Assembly (NCBI RefSeq): GCF_024679245.1
Contig: NC_090178.1
Span: 17,302,713-17,366,712, forward strand
Length of the DNA stretch: 64,000 nucleotides
From: Pseudorasbora parva
Lineage: Eukaryota > Chordata > Actinopteri > Cypriniformes > Gobionidae
Direction: 5' to 3'
Position numbers and translations under genes: made by a program. Of this stretch, positions 60,061-64,000 are shown piece after piece. Every line of letters begins with the position of its first letter. Within the stretch, counting starts at the first letter, position 1. The notes under the pieces are model-generated. The model did no database searches and was not told the DNA's origin. It saw nothing but the letters and a program-made list of their open reading frames with translations.

Positions 60061-60670
60061 CGGTAATATAAGTGATCTAATTGCTTTGAGAAAACAAACA
60101 ACATAAACCAAAGTAATACTAGAAGGGTGGTTTACTTTATCAGTGATTGCGTGTGTGTTAGAGGGAGAAAGAAAGAGAGGGAGGAAGTGTATTGTGTATC
60201 AGGAATCGAGAGAATTGGAAGACGCAGCAGCCATCGATGAAATAACCTTGGAGGCCGTCCAGACTGACGGCGTGAGTGGCAATGACTTGGAGCCGTTCCA
60301 TGCAGGGCCTTTTGTGCCTATTCCCAACACGTTCCAATAAGACGTGGACATTTAAACCGTTTCAGTAATTGAAAGGCTGTCTTGGAAGCCATCTGTGTGA
60401 ACAGCTTTCTGTTACCATGTTCACAAACTCAAACACTTAATTCAGACATTTATATTAGATTTATAGTGAACAAGGAGTTATAAGTTATAAAGGAGATACC
60501 ATACATGCTGTCAAGTTAGTTTTAAGTAAAAAAATCTTTGATTTACACACTTTGATTTAAGTTTTATTTAAAGTATGTAAGTATACTAATATCAATGTAC
60601 TAGTAGTAAACTTTCAATACTTGTCTAAATTGGCCATTTTTAGTTTATGACAAGTATAGGTTCATTGTAA
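60061..60670. other. Unique intergenic DNA; no gene assigned
   Basis: The 60143-60340 plus-strand frame has no domain. A GC-richer part at 60210-60345 may be regulatory; the rest is AT-rich. Confidence 0.35.
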
Positions 60671-61320
60671 AGGGTTAGTTCACCCAAAAATGAAATTGAT
60701 GTCATTAATGACTCACCCTAATGTCATTCCACACCCGTAAGACCTCCGTTCATCTTCAGAACACAGTTTAAGATATTTTATTAAAAAAAAACTATTTGAC
60801 TTTATTCAGCATTGTCTTCTCTTCCGTGTTTGTGTTCAATCCTCAAATAAAGATTCAACCGGTTCATGAATCAGTGAAGCGATCAATGATTTGGGGCGCC
60901 AATGTCACGTGATTTCAGCAGTTCGGATCTTGTCAAAGTGCTGAAATCACGTGACATTGGTTATTCGAATCATTGATCGCTTCACTGATTCATGAACCGG
61001 TTGAATCTTTTTGGAGGAACACGAAAGAGAGGACAATGCTGAATAAAGTCGTAGTTTTTGATATTTTTGGACCAAAATGTATTTTCGATGCTTCAAAAGA
61101 TTCTAATCAACCAACTAATGTCACATTTGGACTATGATGATGTTTTTATTCCCTTTCTGGACATGGACAGTGAAGTGTGCATAGACTGCATATGCTCTGG
61201 GACTAAAATATAAAATATCTTAAACTGTGTTCTGAAGATGAAGGGAGGTCTTACGGGTGAGGAACGACATTAGGGTGAGTCATTAATGACATCAATTTCA
61301 TTTTTGGGTGAACTAACCCT
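60671..61320. mobile_element. Young inverted-repeat DNA transposon (MITE), 650 bp
   Basis: AGGGTTAGTTCACCCAAAAA + TGAAATTGATGTCATTAATG at the left returns inverted at the right. The arms run about 115 bp with roughly three mismatches. TAA (left) and TTA (right) flank the ends. A second inner inverted pair exists (TGAATCAGTGAAGCGATCAA at 60868 against the inverse near 60975; CACGTGATTTCAGCA near 60907). No transposase. Confidence 0.88.
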
Positions 61321-61746
61321 TTAAGGTGCTTTTGTTAAACTGGAATTATATATTAAAGTATTAATTCATTATCTACATGTGCTTACTGTAAAATAAAGTG
61401 TTATCAAAGTATACTTTAAATGTAACAGTAGTAAACTTTGAGTACACAATTAGTTTACAACTACATTTCTCATTTGTAATGCAGCTTAATACACATGTAT
61501 AAGTATACTGATAGTTTACTAGTTTAATAATTATAGCATATTTTTAGTTTATGAAAGTTCACTTGGAAGTATACTCTTAGTAAACTATTTTTTATACTGC
61601 AAGTTGTACGTTTTCTTTAGGTAAATTTAACATCATACTTATATCATTTTAATATTTATCTACTATGTTAATGTTATCTGACTTGAGTATTAATATTAAT
61701 TCATTTTTATACTTTATAACTTTTTATATATTTTATAATATAATTT

Positions 61747-61978
61747 TGGTAACACTATTTTAAGGTTCAGTTATTAACTATTAACTAGTTGCTTACTAGC
61801 ATGCATATTACTAGGATATTGGCTGTTATTAGAACTTATAAAGCACATATTAAATCCTTATTCTGCATAAACTTATTCTACATCCCTTAATCCTACCAAT
61901 ACCTAAACTTAAATGCTACAAAAACTACCTTACTAACTATTAATAAGCAGTAAATTAGGAGTTTATTGAGGTAAAAGA
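61747..61978 (+). repeat. Dispersed repeat, AACTAGTTGCTTACTAGCATG type
   Basis: TTGGTAACACTATTTTAAGG, TAACTAGTTGCTTACTAGCA, ATTCTACATCCCTTAATCCT, CTTACTAACTATTAATAAGC and GGAGTTTATTGAGG follow in the order of a very common cyprinid repeat. Confidence 0.75.
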
Positions 61979-61984
61979 CGAGGC

Positions 61985-62118
61985 GTGCACTCCATCAGCG
62001 AGAGAGACATGGGAAACAAACAAGTATGCAAACGGAAACGATCGTAGCCTGAAAAAATTATCGAGCTCATTATTTTATCATGCGATTAATTGATTTATTG
62101 ACTATCGCGACAGGCCTA
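61985..62118. mobile_element. hAT-type element end
   Basis: The sequence ends GCGATTAATTGATTTATTGA + CTATCGCGACAGGCCTA, the inverse of a TAGGCCTGTCGCGATA terminus familiar from fish hAT elements. The other end is absent. Confidence 0.6.
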
Positions 62119-62470
62119 AAGACTTTTTTTTTGCCGGTTGGACGGCTGTTCTGGACTTTTCCAGAACGCACAGATTGCCAATCCGTCCCTGCTTTTAAAT
62201 CAAGTATGTGTAATTTTAAGTATATTTCTGAGAAGTACATACAAGCATACTTTCTTATTTTTAGTCTAAAAGAAGTAATTTTACTAATATAACTAATAAT
62301 AGCACACTTTACTATACTTCTTTTTTTGTAAGGTTTTTGTAGCTTTTTTTTATTTTTTTAAGCTTTTTGCTCATTGCCTTTACTACCCAAATCACCTTTT
62401 TTGTGTATAAATAGATACAATCTATAAAACATGTACTCAAAATAAATTTCAGTAGTTCAGTAAATCAAAC
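62119..62470. other. Intergenic DNA; nothing recognised
   Basis: T-rich, no supported frame. Confidence 0.4.
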
Positions 62471-62840
62471 CATATGTAGCTGCAATACATCAAGGCCATT
62501 TTAATTTTCCAGCCTGCATCAATACAGAATTAATAAATGGAGCTCCTAATATAAATGAGGAGTAGTGCTTTGATTGTTCCATAGACTGAAATATATATAC
62601 TTTTTTAAACAGATGATCTTGTGGCGGGTTTTGATTTTCTGGGCATTATTTCAGCTTGGGTCGGAAACTTGTTAGGGTTTCTTTGCCAACTGGCACAGGC
62701 GCAGAGGTCCCTGTTAATTCATGACCCACCTCAAACCTTCCAAAAAGCTTTGTTTAATGGTCTCTGGCTGCCCCATTGTTAAGCTGTGTTATGTGTACAC
62801 AGAAAATGGGTTTCTTTGAAAGAATAATGCCACAAAGGTC
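62471..62840. promoter_or_regulatory. Candidate conserved noncoding block
   Basis: Unique DNA with CCATTTTAATTTTCCAGCC, CAGAATTAATAAATGGAGC (62525-62543) and GTTAATTCATGACCC (62713-62727). Confidence 0.3.
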
Positions 62841-63144
62841 ACAAAAGTCACAGAAAACATATAAAACAATAATTAATGAGTTCTACATACTGGTTATAAT
62901 TGAGCACTTGCAGAAAATATGAAAAAAAAAGTATTTGTACTGGCCATAGATACTTAATTGATCATGTCACTAACTTAAACAGCAAATGAGTTTAAAATTT
63001 AAAAACGAAATGCAGAAAATGCCACTAATATTAATATGCCCTACAGCAGTTTATAGAACTGCCAGTTAACAGATTTTCTTAGAGGGCCTGTCCTCATGAA
63101 GCCTTCAGGACATGTTGTTCTTTTTTCAGAGCATCAAGATAAGT

Positions 63145-64000
<856 letters not shown>

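Overview
The window is vertebrate nuclear DNA from a ray-finned fish, most likely a cyprinid or danionid (zebrafish relatives). The grounds are one intact intronless POU class III gene close to pou3f1, the spliced 3' end of a UTP11-type gene, many Tc1/mariner, hAT and short terminal-inverted-repeat DNA transposons of kinds common in cyprinids, and long dinucleotide microsatellites. There are no operons, CRISPR arrays or prokaryotic signals. Family and repeat names rest on recognition from memory; no database was searched.

Layout. A Tc1-type transposon with a frameshifted transposase runs off the left edge (1-675). The last three visible exons of utp11 follow on the + strand (1095-1959, poly(A) signal near 2153). 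From 2.4 to 10.2 kb the sequence is mostly degraded or nested transposons. From 10.5 to 24 kb, microsatellites and short transposons alternate with GC-richer single-copy blocks that look like conserved noncoding DNA. From 24.8 to 29.2 kb there is a nest of transposons inserted into one another. At 30870-31265 lies a 396-bp LTR element in miniature whose LTRs each carry a tRNA-like segment. From 32.9 to 36.0 kb there are more transposon ends, followed by a regulatory-looking block with an exact octamer site (36.1-36.6 kb).

The one complete cellular gene is pou3f1 (41037-42143, minus strand). utp11 (+) and pou3f1 (-) point at each other. As I recall, UTP11 and POU3F1 are convergent neighbours on human 1p34.3, so this looks like conserved synteny. 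The rest behaves like the gene-poor landscape around a developmental regulator: no further cellular coding exon is convincing in about 39 kb downstream and 22 kb upstream of pou3f1. An intact Tc1-family transposon with a 331-codon transposase and about 214-bp inverted repeats sits inside a (TA)n array at 54833-56452.

No new multi-gene system was found. The observations most worth following are the tRNA-carrying miniature LTR element, the intact Tc1 element, the excess of the heptamer TAGGCTA around pou3f1, and a palindromic POU-dimer-like site about 3.8 kb upstream of the gene.
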